DNA of 64,000 nt from Aeromonas sp. FDAARGOS 1405 (GTDB taxonomy: Bacteria; Pseudomonadota; Gammaproteobacteria; Enterobacterales; Aeromonadaceae), in assembly GCF_019048265.1 (NCBI RefSeq), contig NZ_CP077311.1, positions 1-64,000 on the forward strand, in the 5' to 3' direction. A program made the translations under genes and the position numbers. The stretch's first letter is position 1, and the number at the start of each line of letters is the position of its first letter. The notes beneath the pieces are model-generated. The model was not told the DNA's origin, did no database searches, and worked only from the letters and a program-made list of their open reading frames with translations. Below, in pieces: positions 26,565 to 35,192 of the stretch.

Positions 26565-28184
26565 CTATCTGGTTCCTTCTACAGTGATCATGCCGTCATC
26601 CAAACCAAGACGGTAATGCTGATCACCTTCGTAATAGTGAAGAACAGGGCTCTTTTTGGCGACAGCGCGGATTTGCTCAACCATCTCATCGAGCAACACA
26701 ATGGCATTCTTGTCGTACTTGTTTGGCCGATAGCCATTGTTGAGCTTGCAGATCAGCTCAAACAGATTGAGGTTAATTGCCATCGGAGCCAAGGGCTGCT
26801 CATCAACCTTCAGATAGGCGCTGAAATGATCGTGTTTCTCGACATGCTGACGCTGAATTGCGCCGTAATCAGCTTTCAGCTCGACAGGTGCCGCGACATG
26901 ACACTGGCCAAATTGACCAAGAGAAAGCTCTCGCTTTGACAACTCAGGGGCATTGCGGTTGGCATAAACAAAAATGGCCGGGATCAGCGCTTTCACATAG
27001 AAATTGCGCAATGCCAGTTGGCTTCCACCCTCCCCAAGATACTGGCTATGCTGCAGCCAGACGGCGGCATAGTGTTCAAGTACCTGCTCTTCAAAATCGA
27101 CTTTGAATTGGTGGTGGTAGTTATTGCCAAGCTCACAGTCCTTAAGCAGATAAAAAAGGCGCAGAAGGGATGCGGCTTGACCCGCTTTATCACGAGGCTC
27201 GTTGAATATGAGTCCCTGTTTTGCCAGCTCTACCATAAAAGCATCCAGCGCCTCATCCGGTAGATTCAGCTCATAACGCAGCACAAACTGGTCTACCGCT
27301 TGGGTATGAATCAAGGCAGGATCAAAGTCAGCAAGACGCAGGCTTAGCTCGCTGTCTTTAGCAAGAAACAGGTTGTCAAAAAGGTAATGCTCCCCGGCCA
27401 GAAGCTGATGCAACAGATCCAGCAAGGCGCGAGTCGTAATGAATTGATCCTTGATCAAACGGGTTTTGAACAGAGTGGTAATGATAATCTCTTGCACGTG
27501 CTCATTGGCCAACAGCCTGAAATTGGCGATGAGGCGCATGTCGCGTTGGCGTTGCTCATCTGCAAGGGCAATAGCATGAAACAGATTGTCATCGGTTGGC
27601 TGAGTTAACCGCTTGAGCAGTTGACGCATAAAGCTTGAATAGCTGCCAGCGTCATCATTAAAACGAAATTTTGGATAGGACTCGAAATCCAGAAAGTGAT
27701 ATGCCCCTTGCGTTCTCTCGCCACTATCCAAAAAACGCTCGATCACGCCACGCAACTCACTGTGCCGCTCAGCCCCTTCTTTGGCAAAGTTGGCCAGCAT
27801 ACCGATATTGATACCAACCACCAGGGGTTGAGTCCCGTCTCCTGCACGATCAAAGAGTTCGTTTAGCGCATCGATTGCTGATTGATGAGGCGAAAAGCTA
27901 TGGGTTGCATCCAGATGGAAGGTATATCTGTTTTTATATTGGTCATAGCTACGTGACAATATTTCAGATTTGCCATCACCACTACTGCCGCATAAAAACA
28001 CACACTCACCAGGCTGCAATGAACGGAGGCACTTCTCAAAATCATCCTCGATTTCGGGTGTAACGTAGAGATAATCCTTGAGGTCATCAAACAGATCTCT
28101 CTGACGTTGTGTTGTCGTCTTGACCGAGAAGGAAGAAGATTTAGCCAAGACCCCGAGGGCCTTGCGAAGGGGGATTGAGCTCAC
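26565..28184 (-). CDS. dptF: Phosphorothioation-dependent restriction protein DptF (P-loop ATPase)
   Basis: A 539-residue protein and first gene of the restriction operon. The Walker A CGSSGDGKSEILSR is at residues 65-78, after an N-terminal stretch rich in Ser/Thr and QRQRDLFDDL. The family forms the DptFGH restriction complex that damages DNA lacking sulfur modification. The start is GTG (28184) with a modest AGGG Shine-Dalgarno; the promoter must lie in the 28185-28749 intergenic region, which it shares divergently with the formate dehydrogenase-like gene. A DndB-type TACG-N10-CGTA site is not seen in front of it, so modification and restriction operons may be controlled separately. Confidence 0.92.
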   Translation of the reverse strand: MSSIPLRKALGVLAKSSSFSVKTTTQRQRDLFDDLKDYLYVTPEIEDDFEKCLRSLQPGECVFLCGSSGDGKSEILSRSYDQYKNRYTFHLDATHSFSPHQSAIDALNELFDRAGDGTQPLVVGINIGMLANFAKEGAERHSELRGVIERFLDSGERTQGAYHFLDFESYPKFRFNDDAGSYSSFMRQLLKRLTQPTDDNLFHAIALADEQRQRDMRLIANFRLLANEHVQEIIITTLFKTRLIKDQFITTRALLDLLHQLLAGEHYLFDNLFLAKDSELSLRLADFDPALIHTQAVDQFVLRYELNLPDEALDAFMVELAKQGLIFNEPRDKAGQAASLLRLFYLLKDCELGNNYHHQFKVDFEEQVLEHYAAVWLQHSQYLGEGGSQLALRNFYVKALIPAIFVYANRNAPELSKRELSLGQFGQCHVAAPVELKADYGAIQRQHVEKHDHFSAYLKVDEQPLAPMAINLNLFELICKLNNGYRPNKYDKNAIVLLDEMVEQIRAVAKKSPVLHYYEGDQHYRLGLDDGMITVEGTR

Positions 28185-28749
28185 GGTATAACCCTGCTAT
28201 TTCCATATCAGCAAGATAGTAACCGATTGAATCATTGAGAGACTACTAGAAAGACATGTCTTTGTATGACTCCTTGCACTCTGTCATATCATCCCCTAAT
28301 TGGTAATCTCGTTTTCTCACACCATTAGCCCTGAACGCCCCCCCTTTTAAAGTAAAGATGTCGCCAGCGCCTCCGCCTCGGTTGCACCCCATTTAGGTTG
28401 CACCCTACCAACACCGAAACAAAAGTTGCATATTTTAGGATATCTCTCATCGTGCCATCATGAGCAAGATCCATATGACATACAGTTTATGGTTGCTTTA
28501 ATGGCCATAAAATTGCAGGTAATGCGATGTTTTAACTCGACATAGGTAGTCAAAATCCAGATCGTCCTCCACGGATATCACCACCAGTGAAATCGTTTTC
28601 TTTTTAGACAAAGAACCTGAGTTAAATCAAATAAAGTTGCATATCATCTTTGGTATGGTGAAGTCATACCAAGCGGTCTTCTCTATCGCTTCCCTGCTGG
28701 CCCAGCCAGATGCAGCATTTTCTGCGCCTTGAAACCGAGTTATGACGCT
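28185..28749. other. Intergenic region between dptF and the fused formate dehydrogenase gene
   Basis: A 565-bp gene-free stretch, more AT-rich than its right flank. It holds a 10-bp direct repeat GGTTGCACCC (28380-28389 and 28396-28405) and a 12-bp direct repeat AAAGTTGCATAT (28422-28433 and 28633-28644). It must contain divergent promoters for both flanks. No tmRNA 3'-end duplicate, integrase remnant or inverted repeat typical of an insertion sequence was found, so the right boundary of the Dnd island is not defined by the sequence. Confidence 0.6.
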
Positions 28750-31700
28750 ATGATCACCATCACCCTCGATGGGGCTCAGTTGACGGTTGACCCGACCAGA
28801 ACCCTGCTCCAGATAGCCAAACAGCACCAGATCGATATCCCCTCCCTGTGCGGTGACAACACCAGCGCCCCCAAGACGCCGTGCGATCTCTGCGTGGTCG
28901 AGATTGCCGGTCTCGGCATCCGGTGCGCCTGCGAGACGCACCCCGAGGCAGGGATGGTGATCACGACCCAAAGCGATGCCCTGCACGCACACCGCCAGCA
29001 GGCGCTCGGTCGCATCCTCTCGGATCACTACGCCGATTGCGAAGCCCCCTGCCAGCGCGCCTGTCCGGCCGGAGTGGACATTCAATCCTATCTGCACCAC
29101 ATCGCCATGGGGGAGCACGAGGCGGCGATGGCCGTCATCAAGCAGACCCTGCCGATGCCCCTCTCCATTGGCCGGGTCTGCCCCGCTTTTTGTGAAGCGG
29201 AGTGCCGCCGTGCGCTGGTGGATGAGCCGCTGGCCATTCGTCAGCTCAAGCGCCATGCCGCGGATCTCGATCTGGCCGAGGTTGCCCCCTATCAACCGGC
29301 AAAGAAGCCTGCCAAGGGCAAGCGGGTGGCCATTATCGGCAGCGGCCCGGGCGGTCTCACCTGCGGTTATTATCTGGGTTACGAGGGGTTCGAGGTCGAT
29401 CTGTTCGAGGCAATGCCCGAAGCGGGTGGCTGGCTGCGCTACGGCATCCCCGAGTACCGGCTGCCCAAGGCGATCCTCGATCAGGAGATCGACCTGATGT
29501 GCCAAAGCGGCATGCGGATCCACACCAAGCAGCGGCTGGGCCACCAGATCACCCTCTCGGCGCTGTGCCGCGACTATGATTCGGTCTGTCTGGCGGTTGG
29601 CGCTTCCAAGGCGGTGCCGATGGATTACCCGGGCAGCACCCTGGCAGGTTGTTATCTCGGGGTCGATTACCTCAAGGATCGGATGCTGGCCAAGCGGCTC
29701 ACCACCGGCAAGAGGGTGGCGGTGATCGGGGGTGGTAATACCGCTATCGATTGCGCCCGTACGGCGGTCAGGCTGGGGGCTGACACCACCCTCATCTATC
29801 GCCGCACCCGCGCCGAGATGCCCGCCGAAGCCTACGAGATCGACGAGGCGGAGCATGAAGGGGTGCGCTTCATGATGCTGACCAATCCGGTAGAGAATCT
29901 GCCGGACAGCCGTGGCCGCGTCTGTCAGGTGCGCCTCGAGAAGATGGCCCTCGGCGAGCCGGACGCCTCCGGTCGCCGCCGCCCGGAGCCAACCGGCGAG
30001 TACCTCATTGAAGAGTTTGATACCGTGATTGCGGCAGTGTCGCAGCAGCCGGATCTCAGCTTTATGGAAGGGGAATCCCTCACCCTCCCCTTCACCCGCT
30101 GGCAGACACTGGAATCCCACCCCGAGACCATGCACAGCGGCCACGGCAACCTGTTCGCCATCGGCGATCTGCGCCGCGGGCCTGCCACCGCCATCGAGGC
30201 GGTTGCCGATGGCCGCAAGGCGGCGCTGGCCATCGATCAGTTCCTCCACGGTGACATGATCGACCCGGTTCGTCCTTTCAACGCCTGCAAGGCCCCCACA
30301 CTCAAGCAGGTCGATCCCGCCCAGTTTGCTCACCTGAAAAAAGTCGCCCGCACCATCATGCCCCATCTGGCAGAGAAGGATCGCGAGGGCAGCTTTGCCG
30401 AGGTGGAGCGCGGCCTCAGTGACCAGGATGCCCGCAGCGAGGCCAGCCGCTGCCTCGAGTGTGGCTGTCAGGCCAACACCGATTGTGCACTACGCGACTA
30501 CGCCACCGAATACAAGGTCGAGCAGCGCGCTCTCGATACCAGCCAGTGCCAGAAGTTTGCAGTGGATAACAGCAGCGAATTTATCGTGTTCGATGCCAAC
30601 CGCTGCATCGGCTGCGGCCAGTGCGTGCAGACCTGTGGTGAGCAGGCGGTACAGGGGGTGCTGCGCTTTGCCCAGAACAGCGATGGCACTCTCTCGAACC
30701 GGCCGCAGTTCGACACGGGACTCTCGATGGGCGACTCCCACTGCGTGCAGTGCGGCGCCTGCGTACAGGTCTGCCCCACCGGGGCCTTGGTGGATGCCCG
30801 CGACAAGTCGCAGGGGCGCACCGAACTGCTCACGCCGGTCAATACCATCTGCACCTACTGCGGGGTCGGCTGCGGTGTCACCCTCTATGTCGATGAGGCG
30901 CGCAACCGCATCCGCTATGTGGAGGGGAATCGCAACTCACCGGTCAACCAGGGGCTGCTCTGCGTCAAGGGACGCTTCGGCTTTGACTTTATCCAGAGCG
31001 AGGAGCGCCTCACCACACCGTTCATCCGCAAGGATGGCAAGCTGGTGCCCGCCAGCTGGCAGGAGGCCATCGCTCTGGTGGCCGAGCGTTTCACCGCCCT
31101 TCGCCAGCGCTATGGCAGCGATGCGCTGGCAGGTTTCTCGTCGGCCAAAACCACCAACGAAGAGAACTACCTGTTCCAGAAGTTCATGCGCCGGGAGCTG
31201 GGCACCAACAACGTGGATCACTGCGCACGGCTCTGCCACGCCTCCACCGTTACCGGGCTGGAGGCGTCGCTAGGCAGTGGCGCCATGACCAACGACATCC
31301 CGAGCATCGACCACTCGGATCTCATCTTCATCATCGGCTCCGACACCTCGGCGGCCCACCCCATCATCGGCTCCCATATCAAGCGAGCCGTCACCACGGG
31401 CAAGGCACGACTGGTGGTGGCCGATCCCAAGCGGATCGAGATGGCGGACCATGCCAGCCTCTATCTGGCCCACCGCCCCGGCACCGACGTGATGCTGCTC
31501 AATGGCCTGATGCAGCAGATCATAAAGAACGACTGGCACGACAAGGCCTATATCGCCGCGCGGGTGGAAGGGTTCGAAGCGCTGCAAGCGGAGGTGCTCT
31601 CCCCCGCCTATGCACCGGACAAGGTGGCACTCGTCACAGGTGTACCGGCCGAGCAGGTGATCGAGCTCGCGCGCCTCATCGGCACCGCCGAGCGCACCGC

Positions 31701-32940
31701 CATCTACTACTCGATGGGGATCACCCAGCACACCACCGGCCACGACAACGTGCGCGCCATCGCCAACCTGCAACTGCTGTGCGGCAACATCGGCATCGAA
31801 GGGGGCGGCATCAACCCGCTGCGGGGCCAGTCCAACGTGCAGGGAGCCTGTGACATGGGGGCGCTGCCCAACTGCCTTCCCGGCTATCAGAAGGTGGCCA
31901 ACCCCGAGGTTCATGCCCGCTTCGCAGCTGCCTGGCAGCAGCCTGACTTGCCGCGCACGCCCGGCCTAACCCTCACCGAAACCATAGATGCAGCCTGTGC
32001 GGGCAGCATCAAGGGGCTCTATGTGATGGGGGAGAACCCGGTGCTGAGCGATCCGGATCAACATCACGTCATCGAGGGGCTCAAGCAGCTGGAGTTTCTG
32101 GTGGTGCAGGATATCTTCCTCTCGGAAACCGCTCAGCTGGCCGATGTGGTGCTCCCCTCCTGCTCCTTTGCCGAGAAGAGTGGCCACTTCACCAACACAG
32201 AGCGGCGAGTGCAGCGCATCTCCCCCGCCCTCAAGGCACCGGGTGAGGCGCGGGAGGATTGGTGGATCATCCAGCAGATCGCCAACGCCATGGGCGGCGA
32301 CTGGCGCTATCAACACCAGCAGGAGATCACCGCCGAGATCTGCCAAGTCACCCCGCAATACGCCGGCATCCAGTGGGATAAGGTGGGTGTAGAAGGGCTA
32401 CAGTGGCCCTGCAACGAGGCGGCCCCCGAAGGCACTCGCCTGCTCCACGGCAAGCAGTTTACCCGTGGCAAGGGAGAGATGGTCGCCACCCCGTTCCGCT
32501 ATGCCGCCGAACTGCCCGACGAGACCTATCCCATCGTGCTCACCACCGGCCGCCTGCTGGAGCAGTTCCACACCGGCACCATGACCCGCAAGACCAAAGG
32601 GCTCGACAAGCTGGCTGGCCCGCGGGTGATGATGAGCGTGGTGGATGCGCAGCGGTTGGGCATCAGCAACAGCGAGCAGGTGAAGGTCACCAGCCGCCGC
32701 GGCCATATCGAACTGCCCGCCTTCGTCACCAAACGGATGCAACCGGGCGTGGTCTTTATCCCGTTCCACTTCGCCGAAGCCCCGGCCAACCGGCTCACCA
32801 TCAATGCCACCGACCCTCACGCCAAGATCCCCGAGTTCAAGGTAGCGGCGGTGCGCATCGACAAGCTGGAGAGCCCGAGGCAAGGAGGGCAACACACCAT
32901 GCAGGCGGAACCGGCCAAGCCAGATATCGAGGTTGCCTGA
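28750..32940 (+). CDS. Large fused formate dehydrogenase-like molybdoenzyme with GltD-like NAD(P)H module
   Basis: A 1396-residue multidomain redox protein. In order: a 2Fe-2S ferredoxin domain (CGDNTSAPKTPCDLC); a GltD-like part with CEAPCQRACPAGVDI and two dinucleotide-binding loops, IIGSGPGGLTCGY and VIGGGNTAIDCAR; two 4Fe-4S motifs (CIGCGQCVQTC near 619 and CVQCGACVQVCP near 660); then a molybdopterin oxidoreductase of the formate dehydrogenase alpha type with its own 4Fe-4S (CTYCGVGC near 700) and molybdenum ligand Cys in CARLCHAS near 829. The ligand codon is TGC, so this is a cysteine, not selenocysteine, enzyme. No other Fdh subunits or maturation genes are adjacent, consistent with one polypeptide moving electrons between formate and NAD(P). 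ATG 28750 is used; its Shine-Dalgarno is weak. Formate as substrate is inferred from family. Confidence 0.85.
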   Translation: MITITLDGAQLTVDPTRTLLQIAKQHQIDIPSLCGDNTSAPKTPCDLCVVEIAGLGIRCACETHPEAGMVITTQSDALHAHRQQALGRILSDHYADCEAPCQRACPAGVDIQSYLHHIAMGEHEAAMAVIKQTLPMPLSIGRVCPAFCEAECRRALVDEPLAIRQLKRHAADLDLAEVAPYQPAKKPAKGKRVAIIGSGPGGLTCGYYLGYEGFEVDLFEAMPEAGGWLRYGIPEYRLPKAILDQEIDLMCQSGMRIHTKQRLGHQITLSALCRDYDSVCLAVGASKAVPMDYPGSTLAGCYLGVDYLKDRMLAKRLTTGKRVAVIGGGNTAIDCARTAVRLGADTTLIYRRTRAEMPAEAYEIDEAEHEGVRFMMLTNPVENLPDSRGRVCQVRLEKMALGEPDASGRRRPEPTGEYLIEEFDTVIAAVSQQPDLSFMEGESLTLPFTRWQTLESHPETMHSGHGNLFAIGDLRRGPATAIEAVADGRKAALAIDQFLHGDMIDPVRPFNACKAPTLKQVDPAQFAHLKKVARTIMPHLAEKDREGSFAEVERGLSDQDARSEASRCLECGCQANTDCALRDYATEYKVEQRALDTSQCQKFAVDNSSEFIVFDANRCIGCGQCVQTCGEQAVQGVLRFAQNSDGTLSNRPQFDTGLSMGDSHCVQCGACVQVCPTGALVDARDKSQGRTELLTPVNTICTYCGVGCGVTLYVDEARNRIRYVEGNRNSPVNQGLLCVKGRFGFDFIQSEERLTTPFIRKDGKLVPASWQEAIALVAERFTALRQRYGSDALAGFSSAKTTNEENYLFQKFMRRELGTNNVDHCARLCHASTVTGLEASLGSGAMTNDIPSIDHSDLIFIIGSDTSAAHPIIGSHIKRAVTTGKARLVVADPKRIEMADHASLYLAHRPGTDVMLLNGLMQQIIKNDWHDKAYIAARVEGFEALQAEVLSPAYAPDKVALVTGVPAEQVIELARLIGTAERTAIYYSMGITQHTTGHDNVRAIANLQLLCGNIGIEGGGINPLRGQSNVQGACDMGALPNCLPGYQKVANPEVHARFAAAWQQPDLPRTPGLTLTETIDAACAGSIKGLYVMGENPVLSDPDQHHVIEGLKQLEFLVVQDIFLSETAQLADVVLPSCSFAEKSGHFTNTERRVQRISPALKAPGEAREDWWIIQQIANAMGGDWRYQHQQEITAEICQVTPQYAGIQWDKVGVEGLQWPCNEAAPEGTRLLHGKQFTRGKGEMVATPFRYAAELPDETYPIVLTTGRLLEQFHTGTMTRKTKGLDKLAGPRVMMSVVDAQRLGISNSEQVKVTSRRGHIELPAFVTKRMQPGVVFIPFHFAEAPANRLTINATDPHAKIPEFKVAAVRIDKLESPRQGGQHTMQAEPAKPDIEVA

Positions 32941-33076
32941 GGGGAATAGCGAGCGCCGCTTGGTTACCACCTGAGTGGCCACCTACTGGGTGTCTGGCCT
33001 GCCAACCCTTCCCCCCTTGGCTTTGCGAGCGCATAAAGAGGGGTATGAGAAGGGGCCACCAGCACAAAAGCACAAA

Positions 33077-33110
33077 GGGTTAGCTTCGCTGAGAAGCTAA
33101 CCCTTTGTTT
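33077..33110. terminator. Terminator hairpin beside tRNA-Thr
   Basis: The inverted repeat AAAGGGTTAGCTTC / GAAGCTAACCCTTT has T-rich sequence on both sides, so it can end the minus-strand tRNA transcript and plus-strand read-through from the formate dehydrogenase-like gene. Confidence 0.7.
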
Positions 33111-33114
33111 TATA

Positions 33115-33190
33115 TGGTGCCGATAAGGGGAATCGAACTCCTGACCTTCGCATTACGAATGCGCTGCTCTACCAACTGAGCTATACCGGC
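33115..33190 (-). tRNA. tRNA-Thr, anticodon CGU
   Basis: The minus strand reads GCCGGTATAGCTCAGTTGG at the 5' end and GCACCA at the 3' end. The acceptor stem pairs, the D-stem is GCTC/GAGC, the seven-base anticodon loop is TTCGTAA with anticodon CGU (reads ACG), and the T-loop is GTTCGATTC. CCA is encoded. It closely resembles E. coli thrW. Length is 76 nt. It is a lone tRNA between the formate dehydrogenase-like gene and ycdX. Confidence 0.96.
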
Positions 33191-33279
33191 TTCTTGCCAG
33201 TCAGATTCATGAAAAATGGCCAGCGAGTCAATCGAGCCAACTCGATTTTATGAATTGGCTCATGGTATTAGAGCCCGAT

Positions 33280-34020
33280 TTACAAGTCGGCAAACTCGGG
33301 GATATGGGCCCGGCCGCGGCTTTCGAGGAAATCGAGCAGGACGCGGGGGGAGCGCACCAGGATCCGCTCTTGCGGGAAGCCGGCTTCGGTCACCAGACGG
33401 TGACAGTGGTCAAAATCACCAAGGGTAAATGCCACGTGGGAATCGGAGCCGAAGGTGAGGTAAGCCCCCAGATCTCGCGCAGCTTCCACGATGGCGCGGC
33501 AGTTGCCTTCACTCCCCGGGCGCGAGTGAATGAAGGAGGAGTTGTTGATCTCCAGCGCCACCCGATAGTCCGCAGCCGCCTTTACCACCGCCTGAATGTC
33601 GATGGGAAATGCGGGGTTGCCCGGGTGACTGATCATGTCGACCCGGCCGCTCTTGATGGCGTTGATCATTGCCTGGGTGTGAGTGGCCCGATCGCAGGGA
33701 GGGAATACCTGTTCATGAAAACCCGCCATGATCATGTCGAGGCGCGACTCATAGCGCTCGGGAAAATCGATCTCCCCCTCCAGGTTTTTGATGTTGGCCT
33801 CGATACCCCGCAGGATCCCCACCCCGTCCACCACTCTTGGCAAGATCGGCAAGTTGGCAAAATGCCAGACATGAGGGGCATCGGCCATCTCGGGCCCGTG
33901 ATCCGTGGTGGCAAACAGCTTGATCCCCTTGGCCCTGGCTATCGGCAGATAGTCGTGGATGGTGCTGTATGCATGGGTGCTGGCAATGGTGTGAGTGTGG
34001 GTATCGACCGGGTACTTCAT
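33280..34020 (-). CDS. ycdX: PHP-domain phosphatase YcdX
   Basis: A 246-residue PHP-superfamily metal-dependent phosphatase matching YcdX. The N-terminal [16 protein letters not shown] provides the first metal ligands, then [34 protein letters not shown] and a late [13 protein letters not shown] supply the rest of the tri-zinc site. AGGGGAG stands directly upstream of the chosen ATG; an in-frame longer version would add 49 residues with no family support. E. coli YcdX is linked to swarming and shows phosphatase activity, but its natural substrate is not established. Single gene, transcribed toward tRNA-Thr. Confidence 0.92.
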   Translation of the reverse strand: MKYPVDTHTHTIASTHAYSTIHDYLPIARAKGIKLFATTDHGPEMADAPHVWHFANLPILPRVVDGVGILRGIEANIKNLEGEIDFPERYESRLDMIMAGFHEQVFPPCDRATHTQAMINAIKSGRVDMISHPGNPAFPIDIQAVVKAAADYRVALEINNSSFIHSRPGSEGNCRAIVEAARDLGAYLTFGSDSHVAFTLGDFDHCHRLVTEAGFPQERILVRSPRVLLDFLESRGRAHIPEFADL

Positions 34021-34222
34021 CTTCTCTCCCCTCATATCTTGAAGGAGCAGCATAACAAAGTAGGGGGAATTGGGCCACGCCGGCACTTGCCACACTTTGT
34101 CACAAAATACCGCGAAGCTGACATAGTCTGAGGGACCCTGGCTGGCATACTGCCCCCGTCGATACACGCCTGAACTCGCATCGACAGTTTGTCGTCAGGA
34201 TGACACGAACTCACTTTCCCCA

Positions 34223-34249
34223 CCGTCGCGCCCTGCGGCGGTTTTTTTT
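34223..34249 (+). terminator. Rightward intrinsic terminator with no coding gene in front
   Basis: The stem CCGTCGC / GCGGCGG (one G-T pair) with loop GCCCT is followed by T8. No plus-strand coding gene lies between 33190 and this site; a possible promoter -35 TTGTCA is at 34097-34102. Confidence 0.7.
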
Positions 34250-34281
34250 ACCTGTTTGCCACCACATCGCTGTCAACAGGG

Positions 34282-34317
34282 CAAAAAAATGCCCAACTAG
34301 CAAGAAGCAGGTTGGGC
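34282..34317 (-). terminator. Leftward intrinsic terminator with no coding gene in front
   Basis: The stem GCCCAAC (34291-34297) / GTTGGGC (34311-34317) is preceded on the plus strand by A7 (34283-34289), that is, followed by T7 on the minus strand. Its source transcript would start between 34318 and the psrA promoter. Confidence 0.65.
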
Positions 34318-34433
34318 GAGACTTAATGTTTAATTGCAGTGGCATTGATATAGAGTCTCCTGCTGTGGAGTTAGTTCCAATCTTTTTGCCCCTTTTAACA
34401 AAAAACATTCCGCTAACACTCATTCACATTCTC

Positions 34434-34462
34434 TTGACACTTCACGTTATGAAACGTACTTT
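34434..34462 (+). promoter_or_regulatory. Predicted psrA promoter
   Basis: A perfect -35 TTGACA (34434-34439), 17-bp spacer and weak -10 TACTTT (34457-34462) point toward the TetR gene; the PsrA-type operator begins one base after the -10. Confidence 0.55.
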
Positions 34463-34478
34463 TTAAACATTCGTTTAA
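34463..34478 (+). promoter_or_regulatory. PsrA-type operator palindrome
   Basis: TTAAACATTCGTTTAA is a perfect 6-bp inverted repeat with a 4-bp spacer and contains AAAC-N4-GTTT, the core of the Pseudomonas PsrA site. It covers the expected transcription start of the TetR gene, suited to autorepression. Confidence 0.7.
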
Positions 34479-34490
34479 GTGAGGTGTCCT

Positions 34491-35144
34491 GTGAGTAAAA
34501 TCGATACCAAAAACCGTATTCTCGACGCCGCTGAAGTGCTGTTTGCCGAGCGGGGATTCGCCGATACCTCTTTGCGTCTGATCACCAGTGAGGCCGACGT
34601 CAATCTGGCGTCGGTGAACTATCACTTCGGCTCCAAGAAGGAGCTGATCCAGGCGGTGCTCGACCGCTATCTGAGCCTGTTCATGCCCGATCTGGATGCC
34701 CGCCTGCGGGTACTGATGGAGCAGGAGCAGCTGACCCTGCTGCAACTGTTTGAAAGTTTTGTCGAACCGCTGATGAAGCTATCGGCGGTGCGGGCCAACG
34801 GCCCAGCCATCTTCATGCAGCTGCTGGGGCGCGGCTATATCGACAGCCAGGGCCACCTGCGCCGCTTTATCACCGCCCACTATGGCCCCATTTTGCAGCG
34901 GATCACCCAGGCCATCTCCAAGGCCAATCCGGCCCTGTCGCCAGCGGATCTCTTCTGGCGCCTGCACTTCACCCTGGGCACCGTCGTATTCACCATGGCC
35001 TCCGCCGATGCGCTGCGCGACATCGCCCTGGCCGACTTTGGCCAGCAGCTCGATGTGGAAGGGCTGGTGCGCAACGTTATTCCTTATCTGGCGTCCGGAG
35101 TCGGGGCGCCCGTGGAGTCGACCAGGCTCTCCCTGGCCGTGTAA
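34491..35144 (+). CDS. psrA: TetR-family regulator, PsrA-like, of fatty-acid metabolism
   Basis: A 217-residue TetR regulator. The helix-turn-helix part RILDAAEVLFAERGFADTSL and SEADVNLASVNYHFGSKKEL is nearly the same as in Pseudomonas PsrA, which represses beta-oxidation genes and is released by long-chain fatty acids; the ligand domain (FWRLHFTLGTVVFTMA) also follows that protein. GTG 34491 is taken as start because GAGGTG lies at 34481-34486; an earlier GTG at 34479 has no ribosome site. The promoter carries the palindromic operator. The next gene, a fadE, follows after 48 bases without a terminator, so both are probably co-transcribed and self-regulated. Confidence 0.87.
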   Translation: MSKIDTKNRILDAAEVLFAERGFADTSLRLITSEADVNLASVNYHFGSKKELIQAVLDRYLSLFMPDLDARLRVLMEQEQLTLLQLFESFVEPLMKLSAVRANGPAIFMQLLGRGYIDSQGHLRRFITAHYGPILQRITQAISKANPALSPADLFWRLHFTLGTVVFTMASADALRDIALADFGQQLDVEGLVRNVIPYLASGVGAPVESTRLSLAV

Positions 35145-35192
35145 CAACCAACAATAAATCAACGGAAACAGTGAAATAGAAGGAACTTCGGT

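Noticed and set aside
28185..28749. A second copy of the ssrA 3' end as right attachment site of the Dnd island
   Set aside because: No stretch resembling GGTTCAAATCCCCCCAGCTC was found in this interval.
28627..30366. A 579-codon open frame antisense to the formate dehydrogenase-like gene
   Set aside because: Composition (Gly/His/Arg-rich without any motif) and full overlap with a clear redox protein mark it as a shadow frame.
31216..31251. Possible selenocysteine in the formate dehydrogenase-like enzyme
   Set aside because: The molybdenum-ligand codon is TGC (Cys) and no in-frame TGA occurs in the gene.
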